Positions 1 through 5,639 of a DNA stretch of 9,541 nucleotides are shown here, piece by piece. The notes under the pieces were generated by a model. The model was not told the origin of the DNA. It saw only the letters and a program-made list of their open reading frames with translations, and did not search any database. Position 1 is the first letter of the stretch. Each line of letters starts with the position of its first letter. The stretch is from Pseudonocardiaceae bacterium (GTDB lineage: Bacteria > Actinomycetota > Actinomycetes > Mycobacteriales > Pseudonocardiaceae). Both the position numbers and the translations under genes were made by a program. The stretch is taken from assembly GCA_025937115.1 (NCBI GenBank), contig JAICSB010000100.1, positions 1-9,541 of the forward strand, given 5' to 3'.

Positions 1-121
1 CTCCGGCCTGGTCGCACAACAGAACGCCAACGAGCCGGGGGGGGACCGGTGGACCCGGCAACTGGACCGGGCGATCGACATGTACCTCGCCGAGGTGGCT
101 CCACGCCGCCTCACTCACTGA
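1..121 (+). CDS. C-terminal end of a TetR-family regulator (partial)
   Basis: The window opens inside a reading frame (codons from base 2) that gives 39 residues and stops with TGA at 119-121. The tail contains QQNANEPGGDRWTRQLDRAI followed by DMYLAEVAP. This closely resembles the ligand-binding-domain end of TetR/AcrR regulators, where 'ND/EPGGDRWTRxxDxAxDMYL' is a common final helix. The helix-turn-helix part lies outside the window, so neither the target nor the ligand can be inferred. A short reading frame begins 28 bases downstream with a plausible ribosome-binding site, so the two may have been co-transcribed. The assignment rests only on the resemblance of the last helix. Confidence 0.6.
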   Translation, partial: SGLVAQQNANEPGGDRWTRQLDRAIDMYLAEVAPRRLTH

Positions 122-148
122 TCCTGCACATACTCCTGGAGCCCCGCG

Positions 149-419
149 ATGACTGCCCCCGTTCATCGACTGGGACGTGACCGCCCTGCTCGCCCACCTC
201 CTCGGCATGATGAAGCTCGACGCTGATCCCGCCAAGCTGGCTCGGCAATTCTCGGCTGCCAACCAGCGGGCTGCGACCACCGGCGAGATGCGGATCGACG
301 CCCTGACTGCTCTACAGGTCGCCGGCCACCTCGCCATTCGGAGCCGAATCGCGGTTATCCGACGCGCCAAGACCGCGATTCGGCTCCGAATCGCGCTTCG
401 AGGTCGCGCGAGAGGCTAG
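149..419 (+). pseudogene. Degraded short reading frame of unknown function after the TetR gene
   Basis: An ATG at 149 with GGAG at 137-140 is a well-placed start, but its frame gives MTAPVHRLGRDR and leaves the coding-like frame. Removing one base near 161 restores MTAPFIDWDVTALLAHLLGM and continues through KLDADPAKLARQF and MRIDALTALQVAGHL. The continuous frame available in the DNA starts only at GTG 177 and ends at TAG 417-419. Its last 25-30 residues are encoded by a perfect inverted repeat and are Arg/Ala/Ile-rich, so the natural C-terminus appears lost. I do not recognise the family. The reading as a frameshifted, 3'-truncated relic is an inference. The alternative is a genuine 80-residue protein from GTG 177. 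Confidence 0.4.
336..391. terminator. Perfect 19-bp inverted repeat between convergent genes
   Basis: The arms ATTCGGAGCCGAATCGCGG (336-354) and CCGCGATTCGGCTCCGAAT (373-391) are exact reverse complements around an 18-base loop. Each arm is itself nearly palindromic (ATTCGG-AG-CCGAAT), so cruciform or alternative hairpins are possible. It lies 25 bases beyond the stop of the convergent ZIP gene and inside the 3' part of the degraded frame on the other strand. There is no T-tract on either side. This would fit the U-poor 'I-shaped' intrinsic terminators described for mycobacteria. Bidirectional termination is an inference from position and symmetry. A small mobile hairpin element is an alternative. 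Confidence 0.6.
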
Positions 420-1276
420 GCGCCGCCGGCGGTGAGGAGCATGTCGGTGGCGAAGCCGGCTACCAGGCCGACCCAGACACCCCAGTAGAGCAGGGATCGG
501 TGGCCGCCTCGCAGGGCGATGGCGACGAGCTGGATGATCACGTAAAGGATGGAGCCGGCGGCCAGGGTGAGGAAAACCAGGCTCATCGGGTCGCTGGTGA
601 ACTGGTGGCCGATCACGGTTCCCAGCACGGTGGGCCCACCACCGATCGCACCCAGGAGGAGCAGAAACCCCCAACTAGGTTGCTCTTGCTCGGTCGCCAG
701 CGGAGCGACGATGCCGAATCCTTCGGTCGCGTTGTGCAAGGCGAAGCCGGTCACCAGCAGGGTGGCCAGCGCGATCTTGCCCTGCGCCGCGCTGCCACCG
801 ATCGCGAGACCCTCACCGAAGTTGTGCAGACCGATTCCTACCGCTATCAGGAACGCCAACCGGCGCGCTGCCGTCCAGGTGTCACCCCTGCGCAGGGTTA
901 GCTCGTCGGCGGCCATCGTGCCCGGGCCCAGCAGCGGGGTGGGTCCCTCGCCGGCGAGCCAGCGCTCGTACCCGGCCAGGCTTAACAGCCCCACTCCCAA
1001 CCCGGCGAAAAGCAAAGCGCCGAACCCGATCACCGGCGCCACGCTGCCTGAACCGTCGTGCACCTTGTCCAGCGTGGCACCGATCAGCTCCCACGCCTGG
1101 TTCAGCAAGTCCCACATTATGAAGATCAAAACGCCGATCGCGAAGGCGTTGAGAAACACTCGCACGGCGGGCGCGGTCCGGCTGTGACGGGCGCTACGCA
1201 GCCGGCCAAGCGGTAACCCAAGCACGATCGTGACCCCTGCGATCAACCCGAGGATCAGCGTCTGGACTGCATCCAC
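416..1276 (-). CDS. ZIP-family divalent metal transporter
   Basis: This 286-residue protein is predicted to import divalent metal (Zn, Mn or Fe) across the cytoplasmic membrane. It has about eight hydrophobic segments, the usual size for bacterial ZIPs. The metal-site motifs are visible: H151-N152-F-G-E155-G in the TM4 equivalent and H181-N182-A-T-E185-G in the TM5 equivalent. A short hydrophilic loop (around 104-137) separates the first three spans from the rest and is not His-rich. The GTG start at 1276 precedes MDAVQTLILG, which enters directly into the first membrane span. The ATG at 1272 is out of frame. No strong ribosome-binding site precedes the start, so a leaderless or weakly translated message is possible. 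The gene converges on the left-hand relic and diverges from the YidD-like gene. A DtxR-like operator candidate about 210 bp upstream hints at metal control. Substrate specificity cannot be read from the sequence. Confidence 0.9.
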   Translation of the reverse strand: MDAVQTLILGLIAGVTIVLGLPLGRLRSARHSRTAPAVRVFLNAFAIGVLIFIMWDLLNQAWELIGATLDKVHDGSGSVAPVIGFGALLFAGLGVGLLSLAGYERWLAGEGPTPLLGPGTMAADELTLRRGDTWTAARRLAFLIAVGIGLHNFGEGLAIGGSAAQGKIALATLLVTGFALHNATEGFGIVAPLATEQEQPSWGFLLLLGAIGGGPTVLGTVIGHQFTSDPMSLVFLTLAAGSILYVIIQLVAIALRGGHRSLLYWGVWVGLVAGFATDMLLTAGGA

Positions 1277-1359
1277 CGGCGATCAACCCACACTTCTATC
1301 GAACCGCATTCGACTCCCTCGCCTCGTCGCCCAACAGCTTTGCCTCAATGAATGAGATC

Positions 1360-1387
1360 TGTCAAGAACACTGATCGAACGTTGACA
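1360..1387. promoter_or_regulatory. Back-to-back TTGACA boxes, possible divergent -35 elements
   Basis: TGTCAA at 1360-1365 (TTGACA on the minus strand) faces the ZIP gene, and TTGACA at 1382-1387 faces the YidD-like gene, with 16 bases between them. Both match the housekeeping -35 consensus exactly. Neither has a good TANNNT -10 box at the expected spacing, so this may instead be a 6-bp inverted-repeat operator. Confidence 0.3.
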
Positions 1388-1483
1388 AACAGAAGCTTTC
1401 AGACGGTGATTGTGTGCGCACCCACGGTGACCCGCGAACGGTCACACAGGACCCGTAAGCAGCATTTCTGAATATCGCTTTTG

Positions 1484-1502
1484 TTAGGCAGTCCTACACT
1501 AA
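1484..1502. promoter_or_regulatory. DtxR/IdeR/MntR-like operator candidate
   Basis: TTAGGCAGTCCTACACTAA matches the 19-bp IdeR box consensus (TTAGGTTAGSCTAACCTAA) at 13 of 19 positions, including both outer TTAGG and CTAA halves. A second GTTAG lies at 1508-1512, so three GTTAG/CTAAC half-sites occur within 30 bases. It sits between a metal transporter gene and the YidD-like gene, which makes metal-dependent repression plausible. The match was scored by eye. The same bases could instead be the 5' stem of a structured leader. Confidence 0.35.
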
Positions 1503-1562
1503 CGACGGTTAGGACGCCCTCACCGACAAACCATTGGCGCGGCGATCTTACACGCTAGGAGG

Positions 1563-1583
1563 GCCGGTGACCTCATCACCGGC
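1563..1583 (+). promoter_or_regulatory. Hairpin in the YidD-like leader
   Basis: GCCGGTGA (1563-1570) and TCACCGGC (1576-1583) are perfect complements around the 5-base loop CCTCA. It lies about 150 bases before the YidD-like start codon and just after the sequence AGGAGG (1558-1563). With no T-run downstream it does not look like a simple terminator. It could be one stem of a longer leader fold. No known riboswitch consensus was recognised. Confidence 0.35.
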
Positions 1584-1735
1584 AGCCGTGCTGTCGACAT
1601 AGCCGGCGCGGCCATTGCACTATCCGGCCTTAGTGCCATTTGTCGTAATTCTCTGTACGCCCGCGGACTCATGGCGCTTATGTTCAGCAGGCAGAGTGCC
1701 TTACCCCATGCGCTGAGGAGGTGCACACTGGGGAT

Positions 1736-2197
1736 ATGGCGTGTCTCCGACGCAGGCGGTACGACGGCTACGGCTATCCGTACCGGCCTCGGCCAGTCGG
1801 CGGGTCATGTCTTCGAGACGCGTGCCTGCTCGACGCCGGATGCTGTCTTGGGGAGAGCCTCAGCGGCAACTGCCTTGTGGTGGCGATGCTGGCGTTGCCC
1901 CAACTGACCGTAGCCTTGATCGACGAAGCCCGGACGCTGCGGCGCACACCTGCCGCGGCGGGATCACCACTCACGTCACTACTGGTCGCCGGTGTCCGAA
2001 CGTATCAACGCGAGATCAGCCCGCGACGGCCGCCGTGTTGCCACTTCACCCCCACATGTTCGGAGTATGCGGCACAAGCGCTGCGGACCCACGGCGCTCG
2101 ACGGGGGAGTTGGCTCACCATCAAACGGCTCGGTCGCTGCCGGCCCAGCAGGCCCACAGCCGACGATCCAGTGCTTGGGCCCAGATTCTCCGTATAA
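1736..2197 (+). CDS. YidD-like protein with N-terminal Cys cluster and membrane segment
   Basis: The C-terminal half (residues about 79-145) is a YidD (DUF37, membrane protein insertion efficiency factor) domain. It shows GVRTYQREISP, C102-HFTPTC108-SEY, AQALRTHGARRG, then KRLGRCRP and DDPV, all hallmarks of the family. Canonical YidD is 70-90 residues and sits in the rpmH-rnpA-yidC cluster. This one is 153 residues and stands alone. The extra N-terminus has an Arg/Tyr-rich start (RRRRYDGYGYPYR), a cysteine cluster (C25, C30, C36, C37, C46) and a hydrophobic stretch (about 46-62) that could span or lie on the membrane. ATG 1736 is preferred because GAGGAGGT (1715-1722) lies upstream, although the spacing is long. 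GTG 1721 in the same frame overlaps that Shine-Dalgarno sequence and is less likely. The family role is assisting insertion by YidC; what this extended paralogue does is unknown. Confidence 0.8.
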   Translation: MACLRRRRYDGYGYPYRPRPVGGSCLRDACLLDAGCCLGESLSGNCLVVAMLALPQLTVALIDEARTLRRTPAAAGSPLTSLLVAGVRTYQREISPRRPPCCHFTPTCSEYAAQALRTHGARRGSWLTIKRLGRCRPSRPTADDPVLGPRFSV

Positions 2198-2247
2198 CAG
2201 CCACTTGACGGGTGCTCAGCTGGCTACCTACTGTGATGGGTCTGCGT

Positions 2248-2261
2248 GTACGCGGCCGTAC
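2248..2261 (+). other. Small inverted repeat after the YidD-like gene
   Basis: GTACG-CGGC-CGTAC forms a 5-bp stem with a 4-base loop, 50 bases after the YidD-like stop codon and 77 bases before the Hsp70-like start. It could weakly terminate or pause transcription, but it is short and has no T-tract. Confidence 0.2.
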
Positions 2262-2327
2262 GTCACCGTTTGATGCGCTAAAAACGATCTTTCGCGTGAT
2301 CGAAACGTAACGATGCGTGCCGCTTCA

Positions 2328-2335
2328 GGGAGGAG
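2328..2335 (+). promoter_or_regulatory. Strong ribosome-binding site fixing the Hsp70-like start
   Basis: GGGAGGAG ends 3 bases before GTG 2339. It is the strongest Shine-Dalgarno sequence in the window. It supports the GTG as the true start, because the protein then begins directly with the phosphate-1 strand (MSYSLGIDLGS). Confidence 0.75.
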
Positions 2336-2338
2336 CTG

Positions 2339-4777
2339 GTGAGCTACAGCCTGGGGATCGACCTCGGCAGCACCTTCGTCGCGGCTGCCCGCGCGACGGC
2401 GGCCACCGTGGAAGCGGTCCCCCTCGGTGATCGTTCGGTGGTGACCCCAGCGGCTGTCTACCTTCAGGGTGACGGCACGTTGACTATCGGGGATGCCGCC
2501 AGCAGGGGCGCGGTGAGCAGCCCGGATCGAATCTGCCGCGAGTTCACCCGTCGGCTGGGTGACCCGACGCCGGTGGTACTCGGTGGTGAGTCGTACGAGG
2601 TCACAGCGCTGGTTGGCGTGCTACTGCGAGACGTGGTAGATCGGGTCACCAAGATCGAAGGCGAACCACCCGACCGGGTCGTGTTGACTCACCCGACTAG
2701 TTGGGGCGCATTCCGCCGTGCGCTGTTCGAGGAGGCTACCCAGCAAGCGGAGCTGACCAATTCGCTCCTGATGACCGAGGCCGAAGCCGCAGCTGCGCAC
2801 TACACCGCGACCCGACCGCTGAACGACGGCGAGACAATCGCGGTTTACGACCTGGGCGGTGGCACCTTCGACGCCACGGTGCTGCGCATGCAGTCCGGTA
2901 ACCTCGAGATCATCGGCAAGCCCGAGCGCCTCGAAGCGCTTGGCGGCGGTGACTTCGACGAAGCAATCCTGTCCCACGTCAACGACACCGCCGACGGAGC
3001 GCTGGCCAAGCTGGACATGCGGCGGCCGCAGACCTTCGTCGCGCTCGCCAGGGTGCGACAGGAATGCATCGCGGCCAAAGAGGCACTCTCGGCTGACACC
3101 AAGGCGACTTTCCCGGTATTCCTGCCCAGCCGAAGTTTTGACGTGCATCTCACCCGGTCGGACTTCGAGGACATGGTGCGAGCCCCGATCGAGTCGACCA
3201 TTCACACGCTGTCCCGAGCCCTGCAGTCGGCTAAGGCCGAGCCGGCAGAGCTCAGTGCAGTCCTGCTCGTGGGCGGATCGTCCCGCATCCCCATGATCGC
3301 CCGGATGATGTCCGCTGAGCTGGGCTGTCCCACCGTCGTCGACACTCATCCGCAGCAGGTCGTTGCGCTCGGCGCCGCGGCACATGCCGCGCATGCGCCC
3401 CAGCCGCGCTACACCGTCCCGCACCGCAGCCGGCAGCGCGAACAGCGACTGGTCAGCCGTGGCAGCACGGCCGCGCCGCCGACCACAAACGGATTTGTGG
3501 GTACCCGTCCGGAGAAGCAGGAAAAGCCAGAGGAGCAGCCGCTCATACCGGCGCAGCTCATACCGGCGCAGCGCCCAGCCGAAGTGCTGCCGACCACAGC
3601 GATCCCCACACCACGAACACCACCGCATCAAGCGACAGCCACCGCACGTCACGTGCGGCCGAAGCCAGCACCACCACCGACCAAGCCGTCACCTGACCGT
3701 AAGCGCCTACCGAGGATACTGCTCGCCGCCGGCGCAGCGGTCGCGGTGGCTGCAGTGATCGCGCTGGCCACCTTCGGTCGCGGCAACGGCACCCAGGCCC
3801 CTACCCCACCCATCGCAAAGCCCGCGCCCAAGCCGGCGCCGACCGCGGTGGCAAGCGTCGGGCCGAAGGTCGCGGTACCCGTGGCCAGCGCCAACATCGC
3901 GGTAGGGCAGACGCCCAGCTTCGTCGCCGTCGCCCCCGACGGCCGGCACGCCTATGTCGCTAACGGCGACGCCCAGGTCATCACCGTGGTGGACACCGCG
4001 GTCAATCGGGTGACCGCGACCATCCCGATCGCAGCCGGCCCGCCCCAGTTCCTCACCTTCGCGCCAAATGGTCGCACGCTGTACGTCACCATATTCAATG
4101 ATCAGAAGACCAAGCATGCAATCGACATGATCGACACCGTGTCGAATACCGAGATCGCAATGATTCCGCAGCCCGCGAAGCCGTTCGACCCGGCGATCAG
4201 CCCGGACGGTACGCTGCTTTATGTCCCCAACCACGATGTCGCGTCCGTGTCAGTGATCGCCACCGACACCAAAACGGTCATCGGACAGATCAACGTCGCG
4301 CCGAACCCGCATTCGATCGCGTTCTCCCGCGACGGCAGTCGTGCTTACACGGCGAACCACGAAGCCGGCGTGGTTTCGGTGATTGACACCGCCACCCGCG
4401 GCGTTGTCGCGACCATCCCGGTCGGATCCGGTCCACATAGCATCGCCGTACATCCGAATCGGCCGCTGGTGGCCAACGTGAATTACGAGTCGAACACCGT
4501 TTCGGTGATCGACACCAACACTCTGAAGGTCGTTGCCACCATCCCGGTCGGCCAGCAGCCAGAAGACATCGTCTGGTCTCCCGACGGACGGTTCGCCTAC
4601 GTCGTCAACAATGGCAGCAACACTGTCTCGGTGATCGACGCCACGACCGACAAGGTCACCGCGACTATCCCCACCGGGCCTGGCCCGAGCAGCATCGCGC
4701 TGCTACCCGACGGCCATCAGGCCTACGTGAGCAACGCCGACAACGGGACTTTGACCGTGCTCCAACTCGCCCGCTGA
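2339..4777 (+). CDS. Hsp70-type ATPase domain fused through a membrane span to a YVTN beta-propeller
   Basis: This 812-residue protein has four parts. Residues 1-352 form an Hsp70/actin-fold nucleotide-binding domain: phosphate-1 GIDLGST (6-12), phosphate-2 YDLGGGTFDATVL (170-182) and adenosine motif LLVGGSSRIP (309-318). Residues 353-457 are a Pro/Arg-rich linker containing a LIPAQ duplication. Residues about 459-479 are a single membrane span (ILLAAGAAVAVAAVIALATF). After a second Pro-rich stretch, residues about 515-812 hold seven YVTN repeats of about 41 residues, each of the type SPDGRxAYVxN...VSVIDTxTxxVxATIPVG, which should close as a seven-bladed propeller. There is no Hsp70 substrate-binding domain or lid. 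The likely topology is ATPase in the cytoplasm and propeller outside the membrane. No J-protein or GrpE gene is nearby. I infer a transmembrane sensor, scaffold or envelope-assembly role; no substrate is evident. Confidence 0.92.
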   Translation: MSYSLGIDLGSTFVAAARATAATVEAVPLGDRSVVTPAAVYLQGDGTLTIGDAASRGAVSSPDRICREFTRRLGDPTPVVLGGESYEVTALVGVLLRDVVDRVTKIEGEPPDRVVLTHPTSWGAFRRALFEEATQQAELTNSLLMTEAEAAAAHYTATRPLNDGETIAVYDLGGGTFDATVLRMQSGNLEIIGKPERLEALGGGDFDEAILSHVNDTADGALAKLDMRRPQTFVALARVRQECIAAKEALSADTKATFPVFLPSRSFDVHLTRSDFEDMVRAPIESTIHTLSRALQSAKAEPAELSAVLLVGGSSRIPMIARMMSAELGCPTVVDTHPQQVVALGAAAHAAHAPQPRYTVPHRSRQREQRLVSRGSTAAPPTTNGFVGTRPEKQEKPEEQPLIPAQLIPAQRPAEVLPTTAIPTPRTPPHQATATARHVRPKPAPPPTKPSPDRKRLPRILLAAGAAVAVAAVIALATFGRGNGTQAPTPPIAKPAPKPAPTAVASVGPKVAVPVASANIAVGQTPSFVAVAPDGRHAYVANGDAQVITVVDTAVNRVTATIPIAAGPPQFLTFAPNGRTLYVTIFNDQKTKHAIDMIDTVSNTEIAMIPQPAKPFDPAISPDGTLLYVPNHDVASVSVIATDTKTVIGQINVAPNPHSIAFSRDGSRAYTANHEAGVVSVIDTATRGVVATIPVGSGPHSIAVHPNRPLVANVNYESNTVSVIDTNTLKVVATIPVGQQPEDIVWSPDGRFAYVVNNGSNTVSVIDATTDKVTATIPTGPGPSSIALLPDGHQAYVSNADNGTLTVLQLAR
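3541..3570 (+). repeat. 15-bp tandem duplication in the Hsp70-propeller linker
   Basis: GCTCATACCGGCGCA occurs twice head to tail (3541-3555 and 3556-3570), encoding LIPAQ-LIPAQ in the low-complexity linker. It keeps the frame and may vary in copy number between strains. Confidence 0.85.
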
Positions 4778-4793
4778 TCATTATCCTGATCGG

Positions 4794-5408
4794 TCAGGGC
4801 ACAATGATCGTGCCCACGGTGAGCTGCGAGCCGAGCGGCGTACCCGCGCAACCGGTGGCCTCGATCGGCACGAACAGCGCCGCCGTCTCGCCCGGGGGGT
4901 AGATGCGCAAGCCCCGCACGGGCGTCGGACGGCACACCGCCCTGTCGTAGTTTGCGACGTTCACCAGTTGCAGCTGCGCCGATGCCGTCGCGCCCGGTGC
5001 GATACGCACGGACCCACCAGCGTCACCGACCCGCTCCGCAGCCGGTCCGACCTGCTGGCCTACGTCGCCGGCGACGTAGGAGACACCGGGGAAGCCCTGC
5101 ATCGCGCAGGCCTGGCTGCCGGTATTGGTGAAAATCAGCACGCGATACACCGAGCCGGCGGCGCCCTCAGGGGGGCCAAGGGACGGGGTGAGCTGCGCCG
5201 AGCGGCACCTCGGTGCAGCGACCGAACCCGCCGGAGCCCCAGGTGTCGACGGTGGTCCCGTCGACGGGATCGCCGGCACGCTGGCCGTGGTCGGCGCGCC
5301 GGCGGTCGTCTCCGGCGTGCTCGCCGGGCCAGCTGGTGGCGAGCTCGAGCAGGCCGCCAGCGCCAGTGCGAGCACGCTCAGTGCGGCGATGCGATGTCCT
5401 GACCTCAT
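4794..5408 (-). CDS. DUF4232-family secreted lipoprotein
   Basis: This predicted 204-residue exported lipoprotein begins MRSGHRIAALSVLALALAAC, a textbook lipoprotein signal with lipobox L17-A-A-C20. A Ser/Pro/Thr/Ala-rich tether (about 21-62) follows, then a DUF4232 domain. That domain shows RCRSAQLTPSLGPPEGAAGS, FTNTGSQAC, GFPGVSYV, AVCRPTPVRGLRIYPP and a final TGCAGTP. The paired cysteines suit disulfides outside the cytoplasm. ATG 5408 is chosen because the signal peptide starts there; the frame stays open to 5462 but the extra 18 residues would spoil the signal. A weak GGTGG lies upstream. The gene converges on the Hsp70-propeller gene with only 16 bases between stop codons. DUF4232 proteins are common in actinobacteria and their function is unknown. 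Confidence 0.85.
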   Translation of the reverse strand: MRSGHRIAALSVLALALAACSSSPPAGPASTPETTAGAPTTASVPAIPSTGPPSTPGAPAGSVAAPRCRSAQLTPSLGPPEGAAGSVYRVLIFTNTGSQACAMQGFPGVSYVAGDVGQQVGPAAERVGDAGGSVRIAPGATASAQLQLVNVANYDRAVCRPTPVRGLRIYPPGETAALFVPIEATGCAGTPLGSQLTVGTIIVP

Positions 5409-5504
5409 GAACCACCGATCCACGCGTGACCCGTACCTTCGTGGGCAGCTTAACTTGATCACGACGGGTAGTCCGCTATCACCGGTCAGTCAGCCGGCCA
5501 CTTT

Positions 5505-5566
5505 GATCGTCAAAAGTGAGCTGTGGCAGTGCAGGCTCGCACAGTCTCCACTCACTTTCGACGATC
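5505..5566. repeat. 16-bp inverted repeat with one mismatch upstream of the lipoprotein
   Basis: GATCGTCAAAAGTGAG (5505-5520) and CTCACTTTCGACGATC (5551-5566) pair at 15 of 16 positions around a 30-base spacer. In minus-strand RNA the odd position would be a G-U pair, so the stem would be complete on that strand. A shorter copy, CACTTT (5499-5504), also pairs with AAAGTG (5513-5518), giving competing folds. It lies between the stop of the oxidoreductase relic (5640) and the start of the lipoprotein (5408), both read leftward. A terminator for the relic or an operator for the lipoprotein are both possible. Confidence 0.5.
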
Positions 5567-5639
5567 TCTGCCGTCCGTTGCCGCGGGTCGGTACTGTGTG
5601 GTCGGCTTGGCGGTGGTGTCGCCGCCGAAGGGTCACGGA

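Larger units (their letters stand above)
1277..1735. other. Long divergent intergenic region with leader-like structure
   Basis: This stretch of about 460 bases separates the divergent ZIP and YidD-like genes. It holds no convincing gene; the minus-strand frame across 1520-1726 has no recognisable motif or coding character. From left to right it contains AT-richer sequence with two divergent TTGACA boxes (1360-1387), a GTTAG/CTAAC cluster (1483-1512), an 8-bp hairpin (1563-1583) and a purine-rich ribosome-binding site (1715-1722). The local drop in GC around 1340-1510 suits a promoter region. Confidence 0.6.

Noticed and set aside
406..417. Shared 12-mer GCGCGAGAGGCT at 406 and near 7728
   Set aside because: It is short, GC-rich, not flanked by further similarity and in unrelated contexts, so chance is likely.
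1483..1600. M-box (magnesium) or yybP-ykoY (manganese) riboswitch
   Set aside because: Only the GTTAGG..TCCTACAC start resembles an M-box. The GCTGCCC, AGACGCC and GGGTCAACAG elements and the AGTGCTAAAGCT end are absent, and no yybP-ykoY core was found.
1520..1726. Minus-strand 68-residue open frame in the intergenic region
   Set aside because: It has no ribosome-binding site and no motif, and it lies over the leader hairpin and Shine-Dalgarno region of the YidD-like gene.
2285..2302. CGATC...GATCG inverted repeat upstream of the Hsp70-like gene as an operator
   Set aside because: The arms are only 5 bp, interlock with another weak TTTCG/CGAAA symmetry, and match no regulator consensus I know.
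2621..3652. Long minus-strand open frame across the Hsp70 gene
   Set aside because: It is a mirror frame of a strongly supported gene, as is common in high-GC DNA. It has no domain motif and no ribosome-binding site.
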